The notes: generated by a model not told the origin, from the letters alone. A stretch of DNA of 64,000 nt from Ophthalmolycus amberensis (GCA_024529925.1 JAFEUB010000968.1:1207501-1271500); one strand, 5' to 3'. Positions 45,923 through 61,059 are shown, numbered from the stretch's first letter. Numbers and translations are program-made.

Positions 45923-47292
45923 CACGAAGCATTTTCAACTTGACATTCAGATATCAAGTATTTTCTGGAGAGAAATACGTGCATTTAGAAATATATTTTT
46001 TATTTCAGACTTGCGCTCTTCTTACGTTATGGCTATTCATTGAACCATTCAAGCAAGCAAAATGTATGCATTCTATATATGTGAGAAAATTGAGTTTTCT
46101 CCAGCATTCCAAGAACTGCATATATTTCATCAGACATTATCGTGCCGCACAAAGAAACCTATAACAGATGCACGTTATAATCAGAAAACAGAATACATTT
46201 TTGAATTTAACTGGAAATGCGAATCAACTGACCTATACACGGTAATAAGCAATGCATGCTGTAATTACAGATCTGGGGCAGCATTACACAATGCAGTCTT
46301 TCTGTGTCGTCCCCTCAAGGTATAGTCACATCCTCCACCCAGACCCGATGACACTCTTTGTTGGCTCTCTGTAATTCTTTCAAAGGGAAAAGAGCAGCGA
46401 TGAACAGAATCTTAAGTGTGCTGAAGAAAAATAAGAAAAAAAGGAGTGCATTTCTTGCTCAAGGCTCCATTCACATTCTCTCATCCAATTATCATTAATG
46501 TATGCCTTATGGTTAATCAGCATGCAAAGCTCCCTCCTTTTGGCTCTTTTGTTCATTTCTCTGCCCTTTTTCTTCTCCTCTCCGTGGCCTTAAGTAGTGG
46601 GAAGAGGTCAGGGTCTACAAGAGGCAATTCTCTTCAGGCTATAATTAGTGTTTTGTAATAAGCAGCAACAAAGGCCAGGAAAATAACTTAACAACCATGG
46701 GAGAGACGGTGGTGATGGTCAAACACAAATTACCAGTTATTAAAAAAAACAACATGCAATAATGCTGTCGTTCCTGCGAGAAACACTTTCCCCCTACATC
46801 CATCTGCTGGAAAAAAAAATAGAACAATGAGAGGCTATATCCTTTGAAAAGTGATTGTAAATTGACTTCAGGGAGAGTGGCAAAAATGGAAAGGAGGGAC
46901 GGTGTAGCACACCCTTGTGTTCTATAATTCTTTTCCTAGGAGATTGCAGACGCTCGCAAGTAATTCCACTTGACGGAACAAGGGGCCCTTTAAGGAAGCA
47001 ATTGGGAAGAGAACCAAAGTCTTATTCAGGGAAGTTAATCCCCGTTAATGGGTTTGTTTAAATTCAATAAAAGGAGAATATGCACAGAATGAATTATGAA
47101 AAAAAAACGATTAATGAATGCTCCAGCAAGTAATCATTTTCCGGATAAATATGCACATACATATTCATTTCCTCCCCCAGCCCCCCCACCCCTTTCCACC
47201 ATGAAGCCTTATTTTTGGCAGTTCCTTCCAGCAACTCCACTCTTTTGAGCCACCACAGTGCAAACTCCCTGACTTTCAGTTAGATGAAAATA

Positions 47293-47307
47293 CCCCCCCC
47301 CCCCCCC
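47293..47307. repeat. C15 homopolymer
   Basis: Fifteen C bases in a C-rich, AT-flanked region. Confidence 0.9.
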
Positions 47308-47548
47308 ACTCCCACCCCTGTTTTTTTGTTTTAAATTGACTCAATACAACCTGCAAGGCAATATCAATGTGTTTGATCGCTCGCCAAGCAGGTTTCGGGG
47401 GGGCATCTTGTCATAGAAGAGGGCCCCCTGATAGCGCTGGTGACCAGAATGAGAGGACACTGTGGCAGAAGTGACAGGTGCGGGGACGGAGGGGGACACC
47501 GTCTGCCATACCAGGTGACACCTCCAAGTCTGGCAAAGCCCTGAGGCT

Positions 47549-47588
47549 GAGAGAGAGAGAATAGAAAGAGAGAGAGAGAGAGAGAGAT
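47549..47588. repeat. (GA)n tract
   Basis: GA dinucleotides interrupted once by ATAGAA. Confidence 0.9.
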
Positions 47589-50500
47589 GACTTAAAAGCG
47601 GGCCTAGAGACATCCTCACATTGGGGAAAGCGTAGGGAAAGCGTTTTAAAGGGCTAGGCAGAGTTAATGGTTTGGATTCAACATTTCCCCCCAAATATCT
47701 ATTCTAAATATATTTCTCTCTGTATCAGTACCTAATGCTAAACTCAATTGTGACATGGCCATATCTGCTGCAGGACTTTAAAATGCTTCATTGCGTCCCC
47801 CAACATGTTTATTCTTCATGTAAAATCCAGGCTATGTGGTCATTTGTATGCATTACATAGCCTCCAGCCCACGCAGGATTTCTCCATTCCATTATATTGT
47901 CTTCATTTAGATTTGTTTTCAGGTTAGTGCTTGCTCGCGCTATGTTTGTCCAATCCAGCATGGCACCTTCGCTGTTTACACTATGGGCCCAGGCTCGGCA
48001 ACGGAAGGTCACGGAGTGGGGTGACGAGTGGGGAGTCATCGCAGCATCTGCTTGAGCAGTGGCCACTAATAAAAACACCCACACCGACACGCGCGCATAC
48101 GACGCGAAGCCACACTTGGATATAAACAGACGCGCTCGTGGGAGCACACAAACAGACACAGCAGCAGCAACCGAGAGACATTTACAAATTGGCTTCTTGG
48201 CTTGAACATTGCTTCCGTTCATAATTATTTCCCCCTGTCATTGGGGCCTCTGCACACTGCCGGTCCCCTGCTCATGCTGTAAGCATGCCAAGCAACTCCA
48301 GAGCTGTCTCTGTGTTGAGGCAGCCAAGGAAACCTCTCTCTGCAGCTAAAAGCCAATTATTTCCTCGTAGATCGGCAGGACTATTTGACCCAATAATTAT
48401 TCCAATGTAACCTCTTTACCAGGAGGAAATTGAAATAACGTTGAGACATAAATGAGAGAGGATCATTTTTTGCTGTGTGCATTTGTTGTGCCTTGTCATT
48501 ATGTACACACATGTTGCCCAGTTCCCTGGCATTCCTACAGAAGCAGCGGCGCCGGGAGGAAATGAAGAGGTAAGACCTTCGGCGTGTACATCCTCCACGG
48601 GAGGCTGAGATAACATCAGATTGTCTGCCTTGATTGTGCAGCTGAACTAACACAAGTGAACATGAGCAGCGCGCATGGTTGAGCGGGTGCCTGCCCATAT
48701 GTTTAAGTACCTGTATGTTTTGGAAGTGTGTGTAGAGGGAGGCGATTTAAAAAATAAGCTGTGGTGGGAGGGCTTTCAGACCCTATTTGACCATCGCACA
48801 AACACTTTACTTGAACGAGACCTTTAGGGGCCTCAAGTAACAACAATAACCACTCTCTACATGTGTAACTTACTAATACAGAGCCTATAGCATCTGTGCT
48901 ACAAGTGAAGCTGAAGATATAATAACTTAAATCAAGATTCATCAGTAGATGTGATCATATGTTGGTCACATCAAGGAAATTGAGTTCTACAGACAGAAGA
49001 TGAAGTTAAAGTACTGGGGTACTACGAATGTTGTCGTCCCAATAAAAGCATCAGATTAGTTAAAAACATGTATTTTACAATTATATTTTCTTCAATTTGT
49101 TCTGTTGTAGTTCGAAAAATCTGTTAACGTAACTTCTGATTCCAAAAATGACGAGGCCCAAAAACAAAACTCAAGCCGGTTGCTGTGCAGGAAATGATGG
49201 CAGGAAGACGGCCAGCCATCCAATCCTTTTAAGTAGAAGTAAAAGAAAACAATTTATTGGTTCATTATGAAACTGTGGCGGGCAGATGTGCTTTTGACAT
49301 TCGTCACATACCGCTTGTGTATAGCCCTGAACCCCTACTAACATTTTCCACGTTGAAAAGGAGTAAAAATGTCACATCGGCAGTTAAAGGATGTCCACAT
49401 TAAGTTTGATAGTGAAACTGGGTTTGAAGTCTGCAAATGATAATAAAATGCCTTCAAGAACAACCTTGTACCCACGGTACTTTGAACTAGGACAACAAAG
49501 ACAGCAAGAAAAGAGAGAGAACTGAAATAATCATTATATGTTCACATCTGATTTCTGCTTTTGCAGTCATTTTGTGAACTCGGGTACGGCTGCGGCTGCA
49601 CTTAAGAGGCTGCTTCTTTTTGTCCTGAAGTGGCCTGTGCATATTCCAGACAATAGCTCCCCCCGAGAAGCACAAAAGGTTAGGGACGAGAAGAGGAGGT
49701 AGAAAGGAACATTATCTGTGGCTCAAAATCCCTTTTAGTTCTCAAGTGGAAGATGGAAATAGACCAAGATTAGTATGCCAAGTTTTATCATCTTGAGATT
49801 TGTTATATGTTCGAGGAAGTACAAAGAGAAATAAAAGACAAATGCTCAGACCATCTATAGTCTATGAGCGCTGCAGACTATTTCAATTTAATTTGGGACT
49901 TGGAACAATGTCTCAGACCTTCAACGGTACATTCATATGTGAGGGGAAGGAGAAGGAAAGGACTCGGGGTGGATATGATGCTACAGGGCATAAGCTATAT
50001 ATTAACAGCAGAACAAACCAGGAATATGAACAATGTACCAGTGTATATGTGTGTGGAAGAGTGTTTTAATGTTAAAATATTGGCTTCGGGCAAAATTTTT
50101 TGTTTGCTGCCAGGTGGTGCTAAGGTAGGAATCTCAGCCCTATGCAATACTCGAAAGTAAATATATTATTTAGTAAAAAGATGATGAAAATAGAGTGCAC
50201 TGGAAATGTCAACAAGATAGGTTGAACCTGACAAACTGAGTATGAAGCGTCGGTAACCACAGGTGCTATAAAATCCCCCGTCTTCTTTGTCTTATCCCTC
50301 TGCACATAATGTGTTAAATGTATTAATAGTTTGACCAACAACTATGTCATCATAAAAACAGTGGTTTTCATCAGTATTCAAGAGTAACAATCCGTTCCTT
50401 CACCACATGGATAGCCAATGTGAATTCATTTGACCCCAAGAGCAATATTCCCACAACTCCAGCAATGACGACAAATGATAATCCTTACCCCCTCTGTACG

Positions 50501-51639
50501 CTCGCCGACTAGTTTTGGTAATTACTCTCGCAACAGCACGGCAGCAACAGCGTGGGTGCATTTAGCCCAGCATTTCAATTAAGTATTGGCAAAGTCTAAT
50601 TTGTCATTTACCAATTAGAATAAAGGCTGATTTGGCTCACTATTTCACAGCTAAATAGGGACTTGATATGCAAATCATGATCCCCGGTTTCAATTGATTT
50701 ATTTATTTTAAAAACACTCCTTCCAGATGATGGAAGAAGAGTATTGAGGTGCTTTTTGTCCAGTTTTTTTTGTTTGTGCTTGAACACAATGCTTTTCTGC
50801 TTAACTTCAACCTCAAACCTTTTGATTACAGGTCTGTGCATTGGCAGCCTTCTCAATAAAACATTGGGCATCAGTGAGTTTTGCCGACGGCTAGCTTTTG
50901 GGCTGTGTCCGAACCAAGAGGTTAAAGCAAGAGCCATCGCACCGGTCACTCAAGCAGATACCCTGTACCAGAAGGTAGACGCCGTTTAAATATAATTAAC
51001 TGAAAGTACATTTTCTTTAACTCTTTTATCATGAGTAAATCTAACTGAAGTAGCATTATCTATTCCCTTCTCTCTAGTCTTAGCCATGCAACACCACCAC
51101 TGCTATTTTGCAGTAGTATCCTCTCACCTGGTGGGGACGTAATGTCGTAGCCGGGCTTAATAGAGTATTTCCGGGAGCTTCAACTCCGTGTGCGGCCGAC
51201 TATTTGAGGAGCCATTTGTGCCCCGTCATAAATTGTCAGACACCTACGTCAGCAAAATACACAGTCGTAAACTGTGGGAAGTATAACAGATTACCACTAG
51301 AAGTCATCATCAGCATCATAAATATAAAACAAGTTTAGATGAGGGGAGCGGAGGCAAGAGGGAGGAACAGGAGGACCAATAGATGTGTAGAGGAAAGCTA
51401 TGATGTTATAAAGGTGGTGTGTTGGGTGGATTCGTATGCATTGTGACTCACAGGGAATTCTGTAACGTAAAGACACATGTTGACACATACCTAATACTTC
51501 TATAGCAGTAAATGTAATTACTCATCTGTTTTTTTGTGTTTCTGTTTGTGCCAGCAGCTCTGTGAGGCCGTACGCAAATGCACACATGACAATAGCCTTT
51601 TAATGCTTAGCTGGTATAATGTTTACCATGTTCACCATC

Positions 51640-51965
51640 ATAGCTTAGCGTGTTAGAATGCTAACAATCGAAGGTTGGCACCGAACAAGACCAGCTGAGA
51701 CTGATGGAATGTCAGTGAAAGTGTCAATCAATCTATCCAAAAGATGCAAATACTGTCCTAGATGTGTGATAAATGAAACTCCGACCTGCTGGTGGCACGA
51801 GAAGGGAAGCCAGGGGATCACCGACATCATTTCGATGAATCTTCAGTGAACCATGGCGGATATGTACCACACTTCTTCCATTAGAGATGTCAGTCCGGAC
51901 CGAAGGGGGTGGGCCTACCGACAATTTGACATTGCCCCAGAGCCACGCTGCCAGCGTGCGTGCAA
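51640..51965. repeat. Teleost interspersed repeat, decayed
   Basis: Recognisable phrases in order: TTAGCGTGTTAGAATGCTAAC, GCTGAGACTGATGGAATGTCA, a CTGGTGGCACGAGA block, CAGGGGATCACC, GATGAATCTTC, GTCCGGACCGAAGGGGGTGG, GACATTGCCC and AGAGCCACGCTGCCAGCGTG. This order matches by eye a very common fish repeat (GGCGCTAGA, CAGGGGATCACCAAAG, GACCGACATTGCCATCC-type text). I do not assign its class. The short frames here are not genes. Confidence 0.6.
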
Positions 51966-54900
51966 ACAAACTAACTAAATGAAAGACGAGCTGCTTGCAG
52001 GAAACGTCGTTAAATCAATACTTTTTAATAAACTTTCCTCATGCACTCCCAGTCCTCTGGCCTGTGCACTATTTACAGCTGTGGTGCGCTCATCTTAACC
52101 TATAATCCTGACTTGATCCTCACAACCTAAAATGTGTAGCCACCAAGGGGCCTGTTTGGCTTGTCGAATGGTTGCTGAGTGAGATGCTAAACCCCTACAT
52201 GCCCACTCACAAGCGCGATAACCGTGTCAGCTAAATGCCAAGTGTAAATGTAAAGGTGTATGCGGCTGATATAAGGACACAATTAGGCACAGGGGGGGGG
52301 CATATAAACACACATTTTAGATGGCTAATGGAAAACCAATGCAGGACTTTCACTGCTGTGAATGCAAAACATGCATTTTTTTTCTGTTGTGGTTTAATCT
52401 CCCAGCAGTGCTGCTTGACATGAACAGCATGTATGGAGATAGGGATTTTTTTGCTTCAATTGGTCCTTTTTAGCCTCAACTCTCCTGCCGAATATCGGCT
52501 GCAGCTTGATGGATGGCTTCATTACAGCCCTGCATCCATAGTTGAATCACTTTCTAGGAATGAGCAAGCCGTCAACACTGTAAAGCAGATCAATCCTCCC
52601 AGTCGACCCTGTTCCAACAGTAGTCGCTCCATTCCAGTCCAGTTGTTTGGAGTCCCTGCTTGGATCTGGGAAGGTGATTTTGATGAACGAAAGTGATGAA
52701 AGATCCAAATGGATTCAGATCAAGATCTCATCAAGCTGCTCCTGTGCTTGAGCGACTCCGTTTGGCATGTGTACGCTGGTTTAAGCCCCTGTCTTGTGTC
52801 ATAAATATGACTTTCAACAGATTTGCACAACAGACGTCACTCGTATTGTTTGCACATCAATCAGTCGAATGGTCAGGTGTGGTAAGTGGTACTGGAGCCT
52901 GTTTGTCAGAGGATGTGAGGATGGTGTTGTCGCCCAGGGTGGGCAACAACCCCGGGGTTGGTGCTTTTTTGTCTTTGGTTCGCTCTCCGGGTTTGGACAG
53001 GCGGTACTGTGTGCAGGCGGTGGCAGGCGTTCAAGCTGGCCGTGCCCTCAGGGGATAGGGGAGGGGGGCATTGTAGCAGATGTTTCCTGCCCATCTGATG
53101 GGGAGGGGAGGGGGGAGCGTCTGAAGACAGGGACGAGCGGATCGGTGACCTCTCTTCCCCTTTTTCTCACACCTCCTTCTCCCGACATGTGTCAGTCAGC
53201 GGCAGGTCAATATGGTGGCCCAGTGCGCCTGCCGATCTGCCATGTGCTTCCAAGGCAGGGACCGGCAGCGCTGCACCAGTCATTTTCACCCTCCTCCACC
53301 TGTCAAGTGGGTCGAGACCACGGGAATAAATGAAACCTTGTGGATAAACAAACACGCCCGATCAGCACTTAAGGAACATTAGCGACCGGAGCTTCACAGT
53401 TTAGCTTTGCTTTCTTTTCCTGTGTAGGTCGGGTGTGCTCACTCTGCAGTCATATATTCTGAACTGTCAAACCACGGCCAAACCAAAAAGCACATATGCA
53501 AACAAACAAACACACACACAAACACAGAGACAAAATTGTACCCATTTTTCCTCTCACATCCTTAACCGTCCCTCCATCTCCCTCTCATGCCATGGCTACC
53601 CACTCACATCCACCCACACGCACATCACCCAACCGCTGCAGTTTATCCCATTTGTAACACATGGCTGGCCGTGGTACAGCTATGACCAAAGGGAACGCAA
53701 TGGAGCCGGGCAGAGAGAAAGGGGGTGTCGGGGGTTGCGTCGGCCGGATGGAGGGGCGGCTGGTGGACTGAAGCAGTGTTTGGCTCGGTCTGGTTGGCTG
53801 TAATTGGTGTCCACTCTTCCAGAAGCCCTGCAGTGATGGCGGACGGGATGACTCTCTCCGCATTTTCCCTGCCATCCATATAATGTGTGTACGTGCGCGC
53901 GTGCATGCATGAGTGAACGGAGGCACACACATTTCGGGGGGCTTACATCTGGTGACAGAGACACTGACAATGTCCATAGGGGGGGGTGTGTGAGTGGGCA
54001 GCCAAGGGGCAAGTGTTACGATAAGTGGATGTAGCATCTCATTTGATCACATTATAACATGTATCTTGCACCAACATTATCTTATGCTTCCTTTGCAACC
54101 CTTTGTTTACAATATGGACAAAGGTGCAGATTTGTTTTTGGATGTAGCCTTCCATGCAGGGTTTTAATCTTCCACCAAAACGATTCAGCCTATGAAAACA
54201 AAACCAACAAAGTATATGTTTACATAAAGCTAGGGGTGTAACCGCAATTAAATCTTCCTAAATATGCATGGGGCTAATGGCATTCTTGGACAGGAAAGAG
54301 ATTTTAGTTTGTTTTACACGGTTTATGGTAATATATACAGGAATAAAGTAGAAAGAAGCAAAAAAATTCTCACAAAGTTAAGTCAGATGATCATGTGTTG
54401 TGTGTGACGTCTACCTTGAATTGCAATTAGAGATTAATACTTTCATTGTCTGTCTCTTTGTTGTTTTACATCACTGTAAATTGCATGTCCTTGCTCAACA
54501 GGACAGCGCGGCAGTATTTGCATAGTGTGATGGAATTGACTTCACCCATCCAGATGTTATATAAACTAAGTGATCAGTCACAAGCTTGCTTCTGTTGTTT
54601 CACAGCATTGTAGTGTTACGGCGGTGGATAACAAACATATGTTCCATTTTATAAATACATTTTTAACTAATTTTTTATTTATTTTTTAACCATCAAGCAG
54701 TCGTCGGCAATCGTCAGTAAGCTACTGCGGTCTCCAGATGGAGAGCATGTACGCTACCCTTCAATTTATTGACCCATGATAATGACATTTAATAAAATAA
54801 AGCAGCCATCACATTTTCTGAAGTTATAAAATCTGAGAAAAATTTGTTATTAACAAGTAAATTGACGCTTCGGTGTGATTTCTCTTCATCTTAGCAGCTG

Positions 54901-57900
54901 TCTCCCGTTCTTACTCACTCCCACTCGTTCTCTCTCTCCTCACAGAGAGGTGATATCCTTGACCGACAACTCCCTTATGAGTGAGAGAAAAAGAGCAAGA
55001 GTTGGAAGCAAAGAGTAAAGGCTAAGTGGAATGAATGCCAAGAGGAGTTAGGTGAACCCCTGTTAGCCTGACAAAGCTGGGAAGGGGCTTATCATCACGA
55101 GCGTACAGTGACTTGAATGGGACGTATGAAGAAACATATAAATATTACCTAACGGGTATCCCGGAGAACAAAAAGAAAGGCAAGTTGTGCTCGGAAATCC
55201 ACTTTGTTTACACCAAATATCAGAACATCATGACCAGTATATGAATATACTGTATCTCTGTCCGAAAACCCGCCAAAAAAGCATTAAACCAAAGATGCTC
55301 ATCTCCAGATTATTGGCCATGCCAATGCATGTCAGTTGCTTTGACCGTCTCAATGACCCCGGTGGGTTTTACATTTTAGTTGGGTGAAAGCCCGGTGCAT
55401 CTGTATCAGACGTAAGGGGCCTTGACATACTGTTGGCATTTGATGAGTTGGGAGTTGTGTGGGCCGTATAGCTGGCGCCGAAAACAGCAAAAAAAGTGAA
55501 TTGTGCTGCTAGCTGTGAACCAGCCTCTCGATTAGACTCTCACATATAGACGAACTCCCGGTTCCTAAACTTGCAGAAAAACTATTCGATTTGTTTTGGA
55601 AATGATTATCTGTTACACTACACTAAGCAATGATATTCCTGCTAACAGAAGAGTAACGCTTAAAATATCACCCAGTCCTTTACAGTCTTAAGAAATTAAT
55701 TTGTAAGCACCTCAATACCAACACAACTGATGCTGCTGTTTTTCTATCACTATAAGTTACGGGTTGCTGTGGTGACTCTGGTCGGTCAGGAAGGATTGCA
55801 CATTCTAAGTGCCTGTATATTAAATCCTTTGATATTATGAATTACTAATAATTTGTGCAAATTCAACACCTGTTGGACTCTGTAAATATGTATAGTGGCA
55901 AGTGTGATGGCGTATACACACACACATACATGGATTCCATCAAAAACCTCATAACCATATTTCCAGTTAATTACCGGTCTTGATCATGCTTTCCCGCCTT
56001 TCTCCTCTGCCTGCTGAATATTTTAACCTGCAGGCAAGCTGACAGCAACTGAAGAGAAATTCCAATTATTTCTTACGTCTTAGGAAATGAAAATGGCACA
56101 TTAAACAACAATCAATGTCACCTGCATTGTGATTAGTGTTTGCGCATTTCTGTGTCGCACATGACTGTACAGTGCATATATGACGCCGCCAGTCAATTAC
56201 CCAGATTTGATGTTTTGTGGAAACCTCCTGGTCAAACACAACATCGTTTGGGTGAAAGTTGTGGTAAAGTCACATTATTTTCCTCAAAAATCTGTCTCTA
56301 GCTCTGTCTGTAGTAATAAGGGTGATATCGTTTTATGGGGTGTTATTATGTGATTAATCAGGCCTTTATAGACTCTACAGTAATGCGGGGGGGCATTTTG
56401 GATGCCTTGATGCAACACAGTCACGGCCGTCTGTCTCTTTGGCTTTTGTTCCCTGCGTTCAGTCACTAGTTTATGGCGGACTTTAAAGCATCGCTGGTCA
56501 TAAATAATGCAGCTATTACAGATGGATAACATCTCATACATCCAATGGGGAGATGTCTTAATGGTAGGAAGTTATATCAATTTTAGTCAAGTGTTCTCAA
56601 GGGCAATTGCCTCAGTCTTTCTTGGAACTGTGTAATGGATACTGAGAATGTCAATAAGGGTAATAACGTGTATGGATGCTGGGGCGGTTGACGGAGAACC
56701 TTTTTGATTGCCATTATAAAGCCTACTTGGGCTGACATTATCTGTCAGAGAATACTTTATGGCAACTAGGAAGTGAAGTTTCTTTAAAACATTGTCTTTC
56801 TTTTCAGTGAAAATACTTCAAATCCCCGTTATAATGATGTATTTTCACTGAATGGCTTCAGTAACATGAAAGGGTTTTGCTTGCTAATTGATTTACCTGA
56901 GAATTATCGCCCAGCTCTGCAGCTTTACAGACTAGTTTAGCCTCGTTTCGCTCGTTGTTTGGTTTTATGGCCCCCACATTTACTGTAAGGTTTAGTCTCA
57001 CTGCTATTATCGAGCTTGTTTTAGCAGCAGGAAGCCATTTTCAGCAAACCATATCTGAAAAAATGCACTGTGTGCTATATCTGCCCACCGGCAAACAGCA
57101 GCCAGTTAACTGGCTGCAATAGAAAGTCGAACATGTAGCAGCTAAAGAGACAACTGTTGTACTCGTGAGTCGACAGAGACTGAACCACAGATTAAAGGAG
57201 AGGGAATATTGGAGTTACACTGACGAACACATATTCAATATAAGTATTCAGCCATTACAATTGAACATCTTTTGGACAACACAAAACGGAGCTGTCCATA
57301 CTCCAACCGACTCAAGCACAAGAACACTGACAGCACCGGTGTCCCTTCTCGCTCCAGTCTCGATTATTCATTGAAATGTTGACCGTTGTCTTCCAGTAAA
57401 CAGGGAAAGATAAGAAAAACATTTTGCACCTGCTTCCATAATCCAGGTCAGATGCTTATTTTTCCATCAGTGACAATAACAAGCACTTTTAGTGGACATT
57501 GACATTGCAGGATCGACCTGAGTGATTACATTGCAGGCCGTTCAGCATACTTTCTCAATACTGGACCAATTTCCCAAATGGTTGTTCCTACTAGCTACTT
57601 CGAAACAATAACAAGAATAAAACCCGTTATTTTTCCTCCCTGCGTATCCTCCGTACCCTGAAGCTAAATGCCCGCCTGATAGGTAATCCATAAACCATTC
57701 CAGAAACCTAAACAAAAGAGAATACCAATGTCAACCTTTGTAGTATCACTTCTCTGTATTTTTCTTTTCTCTTTTTTTTCAAAACATGAGGACATCTGGT
57801 ACATGCACACACCTCAGGTACTGGCACCAGACCAGGGTCCAAACTCAGTGTTAGCTGGACCCGATAGTGCTGACCAGGGATTAGCCAGAGCAAATTAGAT

Positions 57901-60044
57901 GGTTCCCCCTTGGGTCTTATTAAATCTTTAGAGAGGAGACATTTTTGCCCTTATGGGACTTCAGCAGGTAATCCGGTGTGGGGCACAAAAGGTCCTGTTT
58001 GGATGGAACTGGCCAGATCTACCCACTAGAGCTTTGGCTTTCCTAATATGGGATTGAAAGAGAGACTTGGTGGCAACAAAGCCCCTCTCCAGCTGGCCTT
58101 GCACAGCTTCTTTCTGGAGATTACTGTGCCAGTGAAAGTGTCTTAATGAAAAATGGCTTGGATGGGTATTTTGTGAGGCTAAGTGGAAGAAAAAGATAGT
58201 TGATCGTCGACGAATGTCGGAAGGTCCTCGGTTTACGAATCTGTGTCTGTTCTGTGTGTGAATAGCTGAACGCCTGCCCTCACTGACATATTAACTGCTC
58301 ATGTCTCGTCCGTCTATCTGTGTCTGACAGGCGAGTGAGCACGGCCGCGCCCTCGCCTGAAAAGAGGAGAAAAATAATCTCATTCCAGACTCGCCTCCAT
58401 CTTCCCCTTGACTCTGTGTGCCTGGGCTGCCCTGTGAGATTTAGGTCAGTTTAGATCTATTGACCCTACAGGCTCAGTCAGTGTAAGCCTCAGGGCTATG
58501 ACAGATGTTGTGTGGTGGCGCACTGAAAAAAATTAGTTTTTTGCCACTCAAAAATAAAAGGATCGAGTGGAGAAATGTATCATTTGAGTTGCTCTCGCTC
58601 TCCTTTGACTTTGGTAAAATGTGAATGTACACATCTGGAAATGCAGACAGTGCACACAACGTGATAGTGGGCTGGTCACAGCGCCTGTTTCAGTGTTGAA
58701 CCATTTACCGTTTGCAAGCCGTCTTGTCTGTGTTGACTTCCGAGGGCAGTGGAGATCCGGAGAGTTCAAAATGGCAGCTCGTCGCATATTAGCTGGTTTT
58801 AAACATATACTTTTATTTAACTTCCTCTGTTGGACTATGGTACAAATATGTCTTTAGAATAAACTGTGAGTGTGTTGTTCCCTGAACGCGTTTGTTAACT
58901 GACCGCGAGCAAGCTTGTTTGCTTTGAGAGCTTCATTTTTATTTCATAAAATGGTAAATATGAGGGCAAATGTGACATAACAAAAGACAGGAAAAAGAAA
59001 TATCTCTTCTTTTCAAAAAGTTGAATTAATAATTTGACTGATTTCAAAACGAATTCCCGATTTGAACAATAACACCATGTACCTTGATCATAACCCTGAG
59101 GTTTTGAGTAGACCATTACTGTGCTGTTGGATAACGGTTGTGAGGCTGATCAAGAGCTGACACTTAATAAAGAAATACACTTAGCCAAGTGATGTACCTT
59201 TCAACTTCCTGCCAAAATGTCTGTAAAGTAAAGCTGGTGCTCTTCCTCTCTTGCACTCACATTTGCCAATTTCTCTCTGCATGTGTATTTTGTATTGTGC
59301 GTGGATGTGAAGCTGTAAATGCCCTGCTCAGAGAGAGACTCTGACAGGCGGAAGTCCTGGGGTCTTTAACCAAGGCCAAAGTTCCAGGGAGATGTGCAGC
59401 ATTTGTTTGTCTGGCAGTAATAAGGAGATGGAGGCTCAGGGTGTTTGTCAGGCGTGCCCTGATTTGCACCCCTGTAACACACACATACACACACCAACTA
59501 CCAACGCCACCAACCCAAGCAAAACTGCCATTTGTCACAGCGAGCGCGAATCTCAGTAAACTTCAATAATGCCTGACATTGTAGAAAAGGTGCCGACACA
59601 CTTGGCCAGCTGTGAGATGTGACAAACACAGCCGGGGATTGTTCCCAGACGTTCAGATGTAAAAGCAGCTCGTGTGTGCTGCGAGCGATATTTTATACTT
59701 GTGTTTATCTTGTATTAAAAGTTTCAGTGTCATTGTGATTTTTGCCCTTTTGCAAAATCCTATTGTTGTTATTGCTCGGTAGCGTAAGATGTTACTGTAG
59801 ACGAGGACGCTGCATGAAGTGAGTGAGCGCATGCCTGGTGGGTCTCCGCACTGCTAATTCAGTTATATGGCTGCTCTGCAAAAGCAATGGGACTTAATTA
59901 AATGTCTCACCTAGAGCAGTGGAGGATCATGTTGCCACTAAATCCGGTTTGAGGTAATGCCGCACTTTATTGTGACGATCAGTGCTTCCCCAGGGGTTCA
60001 ATCACAGCTGAATCTAATTGAAGGGGAACCGTACAACAATGCTG
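51966..60044. other. Noncoding stretch with a GC-richer part
   Basis: The part 52900-53950 is richer in GC than its surroundings and carries overlapping open frames on both strands, the longest 179 codons, none with recognisable domains. CA-rich text lies near 53500-53530 and an alternating purine-pyrimidine GTGCGCGCGTGCATGCATG run near 53894. The rest is AT-rich and featureless to me. Confidence 0.45.
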
Positions 60045-60063
60045 CCCCCCCCCCCCCCCCCCC
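60045..60063. repeat. C19 homopolymer
   Basis: Nineteen C bases, the longest C/G run in the window. Confidence 0.95.
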
Positions 60064-61059
60064 ACCTGTCCCTTACCCTTTTTGTTCTTTATAATCAAAG
60101 TCTCCGGCATTTTAACTAAGTCGGATTACCTTGGGAAGTCTGACGAAACTCTTTTGTAGACTGGCGACGAGCAGCTGGTGGCAGAGGTCCACAAACTCAT
60201 TACCTGAAGTTTAAAGCAGAATTGCCTTCACAAAAGAGTGTAATATCCTCCATTAATTGTCCGTATATGAAGTCAATTAATTAACTCAAGCTGTAATGGA
60301 CTTCTTCTGCTGATCAGTCAAACAAGACTTGCAGATGTTAAATTTGAGTTATTGAGCTGTCCCAAAAAATGATTTGATATTTGCTAATTGGCTGACAATC
60401 TTTTTGGAATCGCGGGCAGTTTCTATGGTAACCCAGCTGAAGTGTTGCGGACAAAAAAAAATGATGACAGATAATATGTTAAGATAAATAAACTCCTGGT
60501 TAGGATTGTATTTGAGAAAGTCCATGTGGCACGCATGAGAGAATCCCAAAGGAGAGGCAAATCAAAAAAACCGAGAGAGAAGCTGATGGAAGGTATTTTA
60601 CAATTTTTGAAACTGGGCATTGAGCTCCTACTCACAGGTCCTTAACCACAAGTAAGAGGCTCTGCTCAAACAAGCTGCCAGTCACAACACCTTTTCTAGG
60701 CGCTTCATTTAAGAACAAAAAAAAGTACTTTTTTCAAAAACTTTCTGCTATTTCATTTATTCTTAAATGCATCCCTTATATTACTTAAAATGAGAGAAGA
60801 ACATTGATTTATTGTTGGATTATGTATTATTTATAAATTCGTCCAGTTTAATTTGAAAACTGACAATAAATATTGTTGAGATATTATTCAATTGAACAAG
60901 TTAGACATTATTTTGACGTTCCGGACACCTTTGCATGAGGACATTCTCACTAAATGGACCTCGTTGAATTTGAATTGAATACCCCACTAGAGTAACCCAT
61001 CTGTGTGGTTGGGTTCTGCATAAAACGACTTAATTAATTGGCATTTTGTTTTGAATATG
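60064..61059. other. Noncoding stretch, no gene recognised
   Basis: AT-rich, chance frames only. Confidence 0.5.

Larger units (their letters stand above)
45923..51639. other. Noncoding stretch, no gene recognised
   Basis: Contains a C15 run at 47293-47307 and a GA tract at 47549-47588. The segments 46480-46740 (many TAAT cores) and 48240-48420 are complex, repeat-free and could be conserved noncoding elements. No exon could be supported. Confidence 0.45.

Noticed and set aside
52794..53333. 179-codon frame in the GC-richer region
   Set aside because: Overlaps frames in other phases and on the other strand, shows no recognisable domain and has no supporting exon structure.
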